64,000 nucleotides of DNA from Trichopria drosophilae (GCA_030407085.1 CM059582.1:66794001-66858000), one strand, 5' to 3'; counted from the stretch's first letter, positions 35,190-48,150 are shown. Translations and numbers: made by a program. The notes: generated by a model not told the origin, from the sequence alone.

Positions 35190-35970
35190 GCCATCGAGTA
35201 TCAACTGTCGGAATGCCGAAATGAAGTTGCATATCTGGCACACATACTAGTATCTGTAGACTTTTTCCTTCATTCCGGTAAACTAGGACTCTAGGAATGT
35301 ATGGTCCGTAATGGCTGTGACACATAAAGAGACCTTAGAAATGCTAATAGGTAAGCGGAGACATATAATATAATATAATAGCAATTATTACGCTTAAGTC
35401 TTGTATCTTACGTCATTTTATGTGTCATAACCACTTAAGAGAAAAAAAATTATCTGAAAACTTGGTTGTAATTAAATAAGATCAACACACAGTTGTCACG
35501 CTTTTGCTCGCCTTCGATAAGGCTCGAGGGCCTTTAGGATGAAATAAGCATTTTTTATAGAATTTTGTCGGGTCATTGATAGTAGAATTTCAGATAATAC
35601 CTCAATTTCGCAATTTTAAGTTATTTAAACAATTCATTTCTGAATAAATTATGATCGCAAAATTCAAGATGATCTAAAATCATGGACTTGAGGGATTTAA
35701 AGAAAGTCCTGTTTAAAAACATGATTTTACTTTCAATAACTGCAAGAACTTCATACATTTACTGAAATTTAAACGTAATTTCATAATAGTTGAATGTACT
35801 AGTAAGGAAAATAAAGTACATCTAGGTAAAATTTAAAGCATTCATTTTTTAATCATTTAGAGATTTTCCGCAGCAGTGAATTACCTAAAAGTAAGTCACA
35901 CCCTTTTTCCGTCAAGTAACTCTGGAAACAAGCACGGTTAAAAAAATATCAAGAGACATTTTTGTCGAAA
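35190..35970. other. No supported gene
   Basis: AT-rich sequence with short ORFs only. Confidence 0.4.
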
Positions 35971-35974
35971 ATTT

Positions 35975-36190
35975 CGTCCCCTATTATGTGGTAAATAAAA
36001 CATTAAAATATCTCGCATATTTTTTAAGTTATGAATTTTTTTTTAAAAAGTAATTTTTTTCATATGCGGTTTATTTACGCCCAAATTGAAGAAGATTTAT
36101 TTTTAGACCAAATTCTCTTAAAAAAAAGGTGTAGGATCGATATCGAAAATTTTTGTGAGTACCTTAATTTTATATACATACGTATGTTAC
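35975..36190 (+). mobile_element. Second copy of the IS630-type 5' leader
   Basis: It is about 85% identical by eye to 32900-33100 (CATATGCGGTTTATTTACG, GACCAAATTCTCTTAAAAAA). It precedes the inverted transposase fragment at 36290-36482. Confidence 0.6.
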
Positions 36191-36289
36191 ATACAAATAT
36201 GATGGTAGTGACCGGTATATCTATATATTGTTACGTACGCAGGGTTCGGCGGCGAACCTGCATTCGCAGGATCATATACATATAAGTAT

Positions 36290-36482
36290 ACTGTAGTAAC
36301 AAATTGAGCACCTGTAACTTCCTGAGACTGTCCCAATCTTAAATAGAATTCGCCCAATACTTTCAGCCTCATATCTCTTGAAATAAGATGTACTTCCTGG
36401 ATTATTCGTCCTCGTAGTTCTTGCAAGTTGGCGGGTTTCGTCGTGTATATCCTGCCTTTGAAGTATCCCCACAAGATAATAC
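36290..36482 (-). pseudogene. Transposase C-terminal fragment, IS630/Tc1-mariner DD41D type
   Basis: The minus-strand protein reads LWGYFKGRIYTTKPANLQEL then RGRIIQEVHLISRDMRLKVL, matching the plus-strand copy at 37610-37770 almost residue for residue. It lacks the catalytic core. A matching N-terminal fragment, also on the minus strand, lies at 38092-38184, so the two may be remains of one element into which the plus-strand copy inserted. Confidence 0.75.
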
Positions 36483-36738
36483 TCGCTTTGTAGTTCCTTA
36501 TTTCGCCGCCAGTCACAGGCGTGACTTTCGCTATCCTGCGTTTTGCGTCCGTTAGAGGAATGGATTTTCATTTAGCATATTAAAGAAGCTTTTCGCCGCA
36601 TATTCGTTATACCAAACATTACATTCAGACAAGTGAGTTCCGACTCGTATACATAGTTTGAATCGATTTTCTACTGATATTTTTATTCATATTATTATTG
36701 GTACAAAAATATTTAATCTATTAGAAAAAGGAAAAATT

Positions 36739-37824
36739 AATTTATGTGAACGTGAGCGAATAGAAATATTAATTGCACGAGGGTGTGGAAATCTGACTTG
36801 ATCTTACGAGGACGCCGCTACATTTTTCAATGATTCGCAACCAGACTGCCCGCCGATACCTAAGTCGACTGTGCAGAAAACAGTACAACGATTTCATGAC
36901 ACAGGTTCTGTAAAAGACCATGCACGAAGTGGGCGATCGAAATCAGCAACAAACAACGATGGAAGTTTCGAAGTTATGCAAACATTTGTAGAAAATCCAC
37001 ATGTTCGTGTAAGGAAAGCGGCACTGGCAATCGGTATTTCTAGAATGAGTGTTCATCGTATACTATCAAACGAGAAATGGCATCATTTTAATATAAAATC
37101 TACTCAAAAATTCAGAGAAGTAGATTATGGTAAAAGAGTTAAATTTTGCGACACATTTATACAGCGCCTTGATAATGATAATCCTTTGTTGAATCGTATT
37201 ATCTTTTCCGATGAGGCCACGTTTAATTTAGACGGTGCAGTAAACCGCCATAATTTCCGATATTGGAGTAATCCTCACTGGATGTCGGATATTCGCACGC
37301 AATGGCCTCAGAAGTTGAATGTATAGGCAGGTTTTTGTCGAAAAGGAATTGTCGGACCGTTTTTTATTGTCGGGAATTTAAATGGAAACATTTATCTTGA
37401 ATTACTCCAACGTGAAGTTATACCTGCAATACGAAACATGTACAATGATGATATACAAAATGCTTCGTTTCAACAAGATGGTGCGACACCACATTATGTG
37501 ACACCGGTTCGACAATTCCTAGATGAAACATTTCCACAGCGATGGATGGGAAGGCATGGTTACATCGGAAGGCCACCCAGATCACCAGACCTAACTCCAT
37601 TGGATTATTTATTGTGGGGATACCTCAAAGACAGGGTATACAAGACGAAACCCGCCAACTTGGAAGAACTACGAGGACGAATAATCCAGGAAGTACATCT
37701 TATTTCAAGAGACATGAGGCTGAAAGTATTGGGCGAAATCTATTTAAGACTGGGACAGTGTCAGGAAGTTGCAGATGCTCAATTTGAGCATCTAAACAAA
37801 ACAAAACGGCGGTTAATACTATAG
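36739..37824 (+). pseudogene. IS630/Tc1-mariner transposase, DD41D type, two stops
   Basis: The N-terminal helix-turn-helix region begins near 36739 (LCERERIEILIARGCGN, then a TGA near 36801) and continues with STVQKTVQRFHDTGSVKD and ARSGRSKSATN. The catalytic residues are visible: IIFSDEATF (D1, about 37209), FQQDGATPHY (D2, about 37480) and PPRSPDLTPLDYLLWGYLKD (D3, about 37600). I count 41 residues between D2 and the final Asp of LTPLD, hence DD41D. A TAG near 37324 splits the core. Enzymes of this type cut and paste at TA. About 350 codons are close to full length; clear terminal repeats are not visible around it. Confidence 0.8.
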
Positions 37825-38091
37825 AAAATAAAATACAAGAAACGAAAGAAAATTTAAAACAAAAAAGAAAAAATTAAAAAAAAAGTAGCAAAACTCTGCC
37901 TATGACGGCCCCAAGCCCGTGTAAAAGAGGAGAGTGCTTAGGCATTTTTAATCGCTACAAATATTATGTGGTATGTTGGATCCGAATATTGGTTTCTGAG
38001 ATCAGAAATTTCAAACGACTAATAATTCGGCGAGAAATAATTATAACGCCATCTATGGCCAGTGTTTTGTATTCGTCTCGAAGAGACTTTC

Positions 38092-38184
38092 AAATCAGCC
38101 ACATTCTCTAAAGATCGCTGGTTACCACCCCAGCCTCTCATCATGAGAATGGTTATTCTTTCTCGTTCACTTAGCGCAGCCATT
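38092..38184 (-). pseudogene. Transposase N-terminal fragment, same superfamily
   Basis: The minus strand from ATG 38184 reads AALSERERITILMMRGWGGN, matching the start of the plus-strand transposase (ERERIEILIARGCGN). It breaks down after about 28 codons. Confidence 0.6.
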
Positions 38185-38689
38185 GCTCTTTGTACGAAAT
38201 ATACGTATGTATTTTGTTACTGAAATGATGCTTAATACGTTTAGATAGGAAAGGCGTTTAGATAGGAAATCCATGTATCTCACAAAACGATAAAGTTAAG
38301 ACCAAAATGTAACCTTATAAGACTGTACACGTATGTATAAATTCAATGTGAATGTATGTTGTTTATTTACTTCGCTGGTGACTCGTGCTCTCTGGCGCTG
38401 TTCGCGCGCCCAAGTTCACTTTGCACAAGTGTTGCGTAAGATGTATGTATACACTTTTTTTAAACAGTTTATTATTCTATTTACAAAATTAGAGGACAAG
38501 CGAGGGACAGAAACTGATTCCTAAATCGACTTTTGGCAGAACAATAAATTGTTTCGAAGTTTACGGCACTGTAAAGGATCTCCCTAGAGCAGATCGTCCA
38601 GTAATAGCATCGACTGAACAAAATGAATTTAACCACTCTCAATACCGGAAGATCCTCATAACTTCGTTAAGAAAATGAAACGGGGTTCC

Positions 38690-39405
38690 AATTAAAAAAA
38701 AAAATAATCTTGACCTGAGAATAATCTTCAAGGTAATTTTCAAGGTCAAATTTTATGCTAGCATTAAATATCCCGGAAAAAATCCTGAAACTTTTGTCTG
38801 AAACATTTTACCCGAAGATGACCTCTTGCTGAGTTAATTCGCTGTTCCGGGAGTTTTAAGTTTGGCCTTGAAATGACCTTGCCGAAAAAAACGGCCATAG
38901 TATATTCGGACGTAAAATTTTGTGCTCTTTCCGAATCCGTGAAAAAAAATAGCAGTTTCCATTAAAAAAAAACAAACTTGACCTTGAAATAACCTTGAAG
39001 GTTATGTTCAAGGTCAAATTCTGTGCTACCATTAAATAGCCCGGGAAAAATCCTTAAACTTTTGTCTGAAACAATTTCCAAAGAAATGCACACCCTCTGA
39101 GATATTTCGCCGTCACGGGAGTTTTAAGTTTCACCTTGAAATGACCTTGCCGAAAAAAACGGCCATAGCATATTCGGACGTAGAATTTTGTGCTCTTTCC
39201 GAATCCGTGAAAAAAAATAGGGGTTCCCATTTAAAAAAATTAACTTGACCTTGAAATAACCTTCAAGGTCATGTTCAAGGTCAAATTCAATATCGCCATT
39301 AAATAGCCAGGGAAAAATCCTGAAACTTTTGTCTGAAACATTTTCCTCGAAAATGCACTCCCGCTGAGATATTTGGCTGTTCCGGGACTTTTGGATCACC
39401 CTGTA
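38690..39405. repeat. 267-bp tandem repeat, about 2.7 units, rich in TCAAGGTCA sites
   Basis: TTGACC starts at 38710, 38978 and 39245, giving periods of 268 and 267. Each unit has TGACCTTGA near its start, TCAAGGTCA about 25-30 bp later, then CCATTAAATAGCC, CCTTAAACTTTTGTCTGAAAC and CGGACGTARAATTTTGTGCT. The last unit ends in GGATCACCCTGTATATATA. Confidence 0.9.
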
Positions 39406-39420
39406 TATATATCTATATAT

Positions 39421-40390
39421 TAGGCTGGTTCAAAAAAAATTTTTTTTTCTTTTCACCTCCCACCCTTGCAAAGTAAGCCTTCTGGGGTCACTATTAATAC
39501 CTCCTTGCGGGGGTGGGAGGCGATTTTTTTCGCGTCGCGCATGGCGAAAGACTTTTTCCCATTTAATTAACACGTAAATGAGAGACTTCTCACTTTCAAC
39601 TTGGCATATCTCTTCAGAAGTTCATTCAATCATTCTATACGCTCTGGTGTCGATAAAATATGTATGAATACTCAACATTCCATTAATAGACTTCGTAAAA
39701 TGTTAAAAAAAACATGCTAATTTCTTAGACGTAAGTTAAAAATACTGAATTTTTTCAAACATAATTTTCAACTTGAAAACCATTTTCTTTATTCATAAAA
39801 CGTTTTGAAATGGTACAATTTGATATCGAATTGAAATGTTACGAGCATATAAAAATTAATTTGAATATACCGAATCCAATATGGCGTCCGAAATGGCGCT
39901 TTGGCAACATAAACTTTCCTGATGTTTTAACCCCTTGTGTCACGATTTGCACATTGTATCTAAATCGCTTGAACATTCTTACGGTGGGTTTTGGGATCGG
40001 TGATTACGAACCTGACTCATAAATTTTAAAATTCAAAATGGTGGACAAAAATTCTTAAATTTCAATTAACTTAAACAGAACCCTGTATTTCGGGGTCGCT
40101 GGTTGGCATTCGACCTCAAAATTTTTAAATTCAATATGGCGGGTTCAATATGGCGGACAAAACATTTTGTTAAATTCAACGAAAATTTAAAACTTTTTGT
40201 CCGCCATTTTGAATATAAAATTTGTGATATCGGAGTCCTAATCGGCGACCTAAAAACCTCAAAATGTACAGTTCTGTTGAAATCAATAGAAATGTAAGAT
40301 ATTTTGTTCCTCATATTGCATCCGCCATTTTGAATTTCAAAATTTTAAGATCAGATTCCTTGTCCGCGACCGGAAAAACATAAGAATGAC
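39421..40390. repeat. Left terminal inverted repeat of the 14-kb element
   Basis: It begins TAGGCTGGTTCAAAAAAA and includes CACCTCCCACCCTTGCAAAG and several ATGGCGG words. It is mirrored by 52440-53422 with only small differences. No ORF of note. Confidence 0.9.
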
Positions 40391-40399
40391 TGTAATCCC

Positions 40400-41095
40400 A
40401 TCTGTCGGAATAGCGTAATATAATAATATATTATTTTGTTTATAATTATTTAACATTAACGTATTGTTGCTCATAATGATATAAATTCGTTAAATAAATG
40501 TCTGAGCCATATGCAGAGTCAAACACGAAAAGGAATTAAAGAAAGAAATATTTTGCAACGCGAGAAAAACGAACGGAGAGCAGGTGGTCCTAAAGTGGCA
40601 CAATATACGTCTAAATTTTTATACAAATGACAAATGGGTAGAAGTCCTAAAAATAGATGTAATTTCGTAACTGTTTTATCAAAGTATTGATGAATTTTAT
40701 TGAAGTATTTAAGAAAAAGAAAGTTTGTTTTTAATAAAACATGAAATGAAGAAGAAATAAATGATTCTGATAAATATGTATCTTCAGGTGATCAGAATTG
40801 GAAAAGTTTTTCATGGTGAGGAATGATAACATGATGTTAAAATCAACATGTGCCGTGTTAAATATAAAAATGAAATATGGAAATAATTAGATAAAGTTTA
40901 TTAACACTTGGATATATAAAATAAAATACAAAACACAGATTTTAATATCTATTCTATAGTAATAAATTGATATAACTCTTAAATATCACTCTTTTACCCA
41001 CGTATAACTTTTATATAAATATAGCTCTTAATATCTTGTTTTCTCTAAGAAATGATCTTGAATTGATGAAAATTTTAATGCTTTTGTGTACAAAA
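40400..41095. other. Spacer between left repeat and transposase-like gene
   Basis: AT-rich. It would carry the 3' UTR of the minus-strand gene; no other ORF is supported. Confidence 0.4.
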
Positions 41096-42711
41096 ATTAA
41101 TCAGTTGAAGTTACGCCAACTTCGTACTGTCTGCAATAGCACTTTTAAGACTGGAAGGATATTTTTTTCTATGCTCCTGAATAACTTGCATTGCATATTG
41201 CATTGGTCTTCATTTTTGGTTAGGCATCGATTGAAATTTTCTACAAGTGCTACGCCGCGTTCTGCAACATCATTTACGACTTTCAAGTCTTTGAATAAAT
41301 TAATTGCTTTATTAAACGTTTCATCACTGGACCAGTCTGTGGGATGAAGTTCCAAAAAGTCGAGTGATAAATGAAATTGGGCAAATAAGTTCAGGGATTT
41401 CTGCGAAACGAAATCATGAAGCTCTTTGTTCAAAATGTCGCAAGTTTTCTGGTTTCCTTTTGACAGAATGAATCTCTTTGAATAATTTCCTACACTTTGT
41501 CGGTTTCTCATCTCTTCAACAATTTTCAATTAAGTACCTATTGACACTTCATCATCGAAAAGTGATAAAGTGATGAGTTCTTCAGAGAGATACCAAAGGT
41601 GATTCCGAAGTTTTGATTGTGCTACCTGAGTTGCTTTCGTATCAATTTTCTCGAATTTTACTAAGCTTTTCACTAATTCCAAATCATTTCTTGGAGCTTT
41701 AATCCCTAAAGGAGCAGTAAACCACGATTGAATATAGAACATGACGATAAAGATACACGTGTTCCTAAGAGCTATTACTTCCTCAGGTTTGAGACTTAGG
41801 TCTTCACGAAATAAAAACATTTTTAAACAATAAATTGTCTTAGACATAAACCGAGCATGATGCATTGCCCCTGGTACCTTGATATTGTATCCTCTGGTTA
41901 TGTTCCCTAAGAAAACATCGGCAAGTTCCAAGAGCTCTTTGTAATCTCCTCTAGGTTGCTGAACCTAGAAAACAAAAGCACGAGCAATTAATGATTCATC
42001 TTCCCCTCAGTGTGTAAGAAAAAATCGTGTTTTATAATTCAATTCAATACAAACTTGTAATTGTTTTTTTATGAAACTGGAGATTTCATCTCGATCCCTT
42101 TCCAGCACTTGGGTCACAAACTCATCTGTCAAGCCATTCTTGAAATTCGTTTTGTCGATGTTACTCCAATCTTTTTGAAATTGACTGAAGATTGTCACAT
42201 CCGGTCCCGATGTTTTACAAAAACTAACTTCAAATATACTTCTTACAACGATTTTGTTAAGGGGAGACGGCATGTTCATGCCTGTCGACATGCCTGTGAC
42301 GGCATTTTCAGCTATATGAAGGAGTTAATTTAAAAATTCGACAAAAATGTATTTAAAGTAGTTTTTTAAGAGGAATTCAATGGTCATAATATAAAATAGG
42401 TCAAAACTATTTTTGACCACTTTTTAAATTCTATTTTTTGAAAAAGTTGAAATATTTCAAAACGCATTGGTAATTTTTTAGAAAATATATTTTTATATCT
42501 ATAAAAAAATTGCCAACTTAAAATTTCAAATTTTACTATTTTTGAAGCATTTTTTTCGTAAAAAGAATTAATTTTCTCCCTGAAAAGGGTTATTTTTAGC
42601 ATTCTTAATGATATAAAAACACCGTAATAATAATTTTAAAACTTTTCAAGATATTTTGTACCTTATAATTTATTTATTGAATTACTATACGAAAAACTGT
42701 ATTTATTGACA

Positions 42712-45220
42712 TTAGAATCCACCAGCTTTATATGTTTCACCTTCAGAGTGTTTTAGGGAAAGCTCTAATTTTCTTTTTGTAATTTTTTTAGCTTTTCTCG
42801 TTCTTTGAAATATTTTGTTATATTTAATGGTGCCCTTTCTTAAGCGCCTTTGGTCCCGACGACGAGCGATTTTGCTACTAGCTTTTCCAAAGCTCAAATT
42901 ATTTGTCTCAAAAAATGCTTCAGCAGTTTTGTGGAATCCATTATTATATTCCGCAATAGCCCCAGTAACTGCTATTTGCAAACGTTGCTTCGATACAAAT
43001 TTTTCCTTTGGACACTTGTTCCAAATAAGGCTGTGTAAACATTCGTTTGAATTTTGTGTTCTGCACTCTTTGCAACGCTCCAACAATTTTTCTTCTGATA
43101 GTCTTTCGAAGACGGGTAAAATTTTGTCGAAAACCTATGCAGTGAAAATAACTAAATAAAGGTCGATTTTTTAATTTGCAATGTTTAAGAAATTTTGTTT
43201 ACCATTTGTTTATAGGAGTTCCAACATTTTTTACGTGTGAACCGACTGGCAGATTTTTAGCAACCGCTGACTGGTAAAAACACCATGAATTCTCGCCTGA
43301 AGGGCAAAATTGGTGTTGCGGCTTTTCATTGGTAGAGACTCCATGATAAATAATAGCCATTATTGCTCTTTTCATTGCAGGTACATCTCCTTTATTGCAA
43401 TATATAGCTGATTGATAATAGTTGGAGAGTTTATCAATCGTGGTTGCTTTCAAAGCGCCATGAGTACGTCCACCTAGTGTGACACCGCGATTTCGCCACA
43501 CTTTTATTTGTTCCCGAAGAGCTGTACCTAAACTGTATTGCAAATATTATATGTAATATATATATAAAATGTAAAGCCTTTCATGAGCGCATATTCGTAA
43601 AAAAAAAGTTTGTCCATGCATCGAAATAGTATATTACAATATAAGGGCGTAAAAGTCGAGCCTTCGGCTCGGGCCGAAACACGCACATTCGTTGAAAAAA
43701 CATGTTAGTACATGTACCGTACGACACGGAGTGTCAAAATAGTACATTATGTAAATAGTGCGTAAAGTGCGCTTTTGTCATGATGATCGACGAGTGAGGC
43801 ACACATTTTTTATTATTTTTTTCATCGTAAAAAAAGTACACTTTACGCACTAGATGCAAAATATACTATTATGTTGCCGCGCGTTTCATATGAAACTTTG
43901 TCCAAAAAACTTTGCTATTTCAAGTAGAAAATTGAACACATTGGAAAATAATACACATTCGAACGTCTAATGCAAAGTGCGACAATGTTGGTGCTGCACA
44001 ATTTTGTAAGTCTAATTTATAGGACCAATACCTATAGTTGTAAATAAAGTGAGCTAAGTGTTCGTTATAAATCATATGACTTTGTAAATTAGAAGTATTT
44101 TTGAAGTTACCGTTTTTCACATGATTGATGCATTCTTCTTTTTCAATAATAAAATTAGGACCGTAAACTTGGGACTCATTCAAATGCAGCAATGTTTTTG
44201 AGTCTCCATCAGAAAGCATACTAGAATATCTCATCCCAAATGATTCTGATCGCTTCCAAATTTCAGCAGCAGCTGCCATTTCCATTGCTCCCGACGATCC
44301 AGAATGATTTTTTTGACATTCACTAGCATGTCCTTCGAACCATATGTCATACTCAGGACTATTTTCTCCGAGTTCGACTTTGGAAATGACACATTCATGA
44401 CAGTATTTTGACATTATTTCAAAGTCGACTACATATCCAGTTTCGACATCTATAACACATCCTACTCCAAGCAAAGACGTGTGACCTCGTGTTAGCCAAC
44501 TGCCATCATAACTAACCGTTATAGCTATAACTTTTTCTTCTTCGTTTTCAGATAAGTAGGCATTCTTCACTTTGTTTCGAGCAACTTCAAGGATCTCATT
44601 TACTTCTTCCTTTGATGACTTGTTTATCGAATGCATATGTCTATAAAATGTGTGTTCCGAAAATGATTTCATGTTCATTATCATAGCAAACAATTCGATT
44701 CCACAATAATTTTTCCCCATCTCAATAAATGCCTTTGCAATGCGGAAATTGACATCAAATACAAAATCTTTGCCATGTTTGTTCTGACCTTGCTTGATGT
44801 CAATGTTGATGATAACGTTGGCTCTAATCCACTTTCTTCGCAATTTTTACACCTGACATCAACGTTTTTCACAAAATCGCAATTGACATCATTTATATTT
44901 ATCTCCAATTTATTTGAGAAACAGTTCTTACATATGAGACCATCAAGGATGTTTTGCAAATAAGAAATTTCGAAAAAAATATAATCCTCCTTTTTTGTTG
45001 CCGCATCATCAATCGGGGTTTCTGCTTCAAATTTATTGCTTTGAAGTCTTAGGTTCAGTGCATTTTCACATTCAACAACGTTTATTTCTTCAGTATTTGG
45101 AGAATTTACATTTTCCAAATTCTCTTTTGAACGCAAAATGTCTTTGTTCCATCTCCTTTTCGATAGTGCAGAAAGTCGAGCAAAATTTTTTTTTTCGATG
45201 GCATTTTTGACAGTGGTCAT
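42712..45220 (-). pseudogene. Kolobok/'Mutator'-type (PF20700-like) transposase, three exons, one frameshift
   Basis: Exon 1 is 45220-44113: zinc-finger pairs CKNC and CKNC near residues 97 and 124, a frameshift near 44830, then ITVSYDGSWLTRGHTSLLG (D1), MSKYCHEC, GSSGAMEMAAAAEIWKRS, SMLSDGDSK (D2) and EECINHVKN; donor ACG|GTAACT. Exon 2 is 43527-43235: GTALREQIKVWR, TTIDKLSNYYQSAI, QFCPSGENSWC. Exon 3 is 43134-42712: KILPVFERLSEEKLLERC, TQNSNECLHSLIW (likely catalytic Glu), and a basic tail with RRRDQRRLRKG. All blocks of the family are present in order. The single frameshift is the only lesion I see, so the copy is young. The long first intron (43528-44112) contains a hairpin repeat. Confidence 0.85.
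43620..43870. repeat. Hairpin repeat inside the Kolobok-like gene's first intron
   Basis: TAGTGCGTAAAGTGCGCTTTT (43756) is mirrored by AAAAGTACACTTTACGCACTA (43832-43852). An inner GAGCCTTCGGCTC stem lies at 43659. Confidence 0.6.
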
Positions 45221-45972
45221 AAAACAATAAAACTGTTGAAAACGAAGTTACACCAAAAACTATTTGCATGTAATCCAGTAACAGAATATAAAAATAAAGT
45301 ACAAGAAATAGATACTAAACTAGTCACAAAGCTCACTATAGGTTATTTGACGTACGAATACTAGCATAAACTATTTGACAACTTCCCAATTGTTATATTC
45401 ATTTGTTTGTATATGCTCGTTTTGTAAAAAAAAGTCACATTCGTTTCTTTGTATATGATCGTTTTGTAAACAAAAAAGTCATATTTGTTTGTTTGTATAT
45501 ACTCGTTTTGTAAACAAAAAAAAAGAATTATACCTTTTGTTGAAATTTATTCTTTATCAAACGTTCTTGAAGCTCTAGCACAATAACTTACAAAGTCGAG
45601 TTATTTATAACAAACAAATAGTTCGTTATTTACAGTTGTATATTTCTGCGTTATAAATTGAATTTACAAAATCATCTCGCACTAATATTGTACTATTTTG
45701 CACTAGACATTTGAATAATTCAGTGTGTTCAATTTTTACTTGAAAAAATATTACTTATGTTACAGTTTCCGTAAATTTGGATTTTTTACATTTCTGAGAG
45801 TTGTATATCCACACGGTGGACGTACTCGTAGCTCCCAGAAAGTAACCAATAATGATAAACTGATATCAAGCAGATATGAATTGCAATAAGGGAGATCTAA
45901 AACATATCAAGCAGGAACATTACAATGAAAATAAATACTTTTTTAATCCTCCGGACGTATAAATCGTTTTTA

Positions 45973-46100
45973 TGTACTAGGGCGAAAATTCCGGGCGCGA
46001 ATTACCGAGCTCTACGGCCGTCGGATTAAAAAGTATCGTATAGTACATGGGCGAAATATCGATCTTCGATCATTATGCCCTAGTACTGTAATATACTATT
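45973..46100. repeat. Hairpin repeat in the Kolobok-like element
   Basis: TATGTACTAGGGCGAAAATT (45974) pairs with CATTATGCCCTAGTACTGTA (46071). The centre is GC-rich. No coding capacity. Confidence 0.5.
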
Positions 46101-46604
46101 ATTTACATTCATGCAATTTTCTTATTTCTATATTACTATTTAATTTCGAAAATGTAATGAAAAGTTTCTAAATTATTTTTAAGGTGTTCTTATATCATTA
46201 AGAATGCTAAAAATAACCCTTTTCAGGGAGAAAATTAATTCTTTTTACGAAAAAAATGCTTCAAAAATAGTAAAATTTGAAATTTTAAGTTGGCAATTTT
46301 TTTATAGATATAAAATTATATTTTCTAAAAAATTACGGATGGGTTTTAAATATTTCAACTTTTTCAAAAAATAGAATTTAAAAAGTGGTCAAAAAATGGT
46401 TTTGTCCTATTTTATTTTATGACCATTGAATTCCTCGTAAAAAACTACTTTAAATACATTTTTGTCGAATTTTTAAATTAACTCCTTCATATATCTGAAA
46501 ATGCCGTCACAGTCTCCCCTTAATGTGATGTCGACAGGGCAACCACACTAGGTTTCGATCCATCATTCTCTCCAAAATAGTACACCTTCCATTTTTAATT
46601 CCTA

Positions 46605-48120
46605 TAAATTTGTGACAAATAAGTATAATCGCAGGTACGAGTTATTTGTTATTCCGATTTCAAAACTAAACTAGAGTCTTCGTTAATCAGCTATCAACTT
46701 TAAAAATATGTTTGCAAGAAACCGGAAATTCCATCAAGTATTTTGATCGTTTGGTCATTGTTAACAATTCAAAATACAGAGAGATATGAAATCCACATTG
46801 CAGAATTTGTTACTCTGTTAAGTGCTTTTTATGACTTTTTTTTCTCAACAAATGTATCGTTGTATCTGTAACGTCCTACGTAACGCACCTAATTTCAAAA
46901 TTACCAACCAAATATCCGATGCAATAGCGCCCCTGGCGTATACTAACCGAATCTCTTAACAAATAACTTACCGATACCGATCGAAAATAGAGAACCCTAT
47001 AATTCCTGAATTTTCACTCCCACTTAGTTTCCTACATTACCAGCAGAGAGTAAAAATACCATTAATTATTTTATATACACTTTCCGAAATAGTCTCAAAA
47101 GAAAATGTACGGAAAAATCTAAAAGCATCTTTAGAAAGCGCAGCAAACCGGACTAGCAACCCGCACCCTCGACCAACTCTATCTATTTTTAAAAAAAGTA
47201 ATAAAAATTCCCAAGTACATCAGCTTTCTCACGCACACGCTTACATGACATACTTTTCTTTTCCAAGAAAATTCTTTTCCAGATAGCTTTTTATATAATA
47301 TCAAAATTATAAACCAAAACTAACGAACAATAGAATGATAACATTGGTCGGATTAGTCTCCATATTTAGATACAAATTCAATTACAAAATAAAGTGCTAG
47401 TTTTGAAGAAAACACATTTATAAAATAAAATAAAACGTTTATTTATTAATAACGAACAAATTCCGTTTTTTCCTTTTATTACAATAGATTCAACCACGAA
47501 ATTTCTCAAACTTCCAAACTGGTACCTAACAAACGAATAAACAAACATTAGCGTATAAAACATTGTAAACACCATCTCATGAATAAACAATGAACCTTTT
47601 ATTTTCTATTACAAAATTGAATCTCCTTTAAAATTTAGCATCTCGATAATCATGTTTTCAAAGCTACAATAATACAAAATTTATAAAAACAAACAATTAT
47701 TTCGGAATATCTCATTGTTTATTCATGTCTTGTACGAAATTCATGCTTTATATCACTATGTGTAAATTGCTCTTACAAGCCTTCAATAAAAATAATGTTA
47801 AATTGTACAAAAATCAACAACAGTTGTATTAAAACAAAATAGTTTATTAAGAATACAAATTTACTATTAAAACAACACAACGACATATAAAAATTGCATA
47901 AAATCTATCGGATTATTAAAAAACTAATTTAGTAAATATTAACAAATAAATATCTCCAGTTCTATACAAGATACAACTACCGTTCATTTTTGCACAATCT
48001 TAAAATTAACGTAATTGTCTAAACGCGCAAAAAGATTCTGTTCAATTCGGACGGAAGCTGCAAATCTTGCATTCACCTGAATTTTCGATAGAAAAACCGT
48101 AACACGACACAACGCATCAA
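46605..48120. other. AT-rich part of the third intron, nothing supported
   Basis: Short ORFs only, no motif. It lies in the roughly 3-kb intron between exons 3 and 4 of the AERG gene. Confidence 0.4.
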
Positions 48121-48150
48121 AACGGGACTGGGCATTACAGGCGGTATCCA

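Larger units (their letters stand above)
42261..46519 (-). mobile_element. Kolobok-like DNA transposon with TTAA duplication
   Basis: TTAA at 42257-42260 and 46520-46523 brackets ends GGGGAGAC and GTCTCCCC. Inverted repeats of about 340 bp follow (CTGTGACGGCATTTTCAG.., 42290-42640 against 46180-46511), with AATTAATTTTCTCCCTGAAA and TTTTTAGCATTCTTAATGAT shared. The left end carries about 24 extra bases. Removal with one TTAA rejoins exon 4 of the host element's gene in frame. TTAA targets are shared by Kolobok and piggyBac; the encoded transposase type points to Kolobok. Confidence 0.85.
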
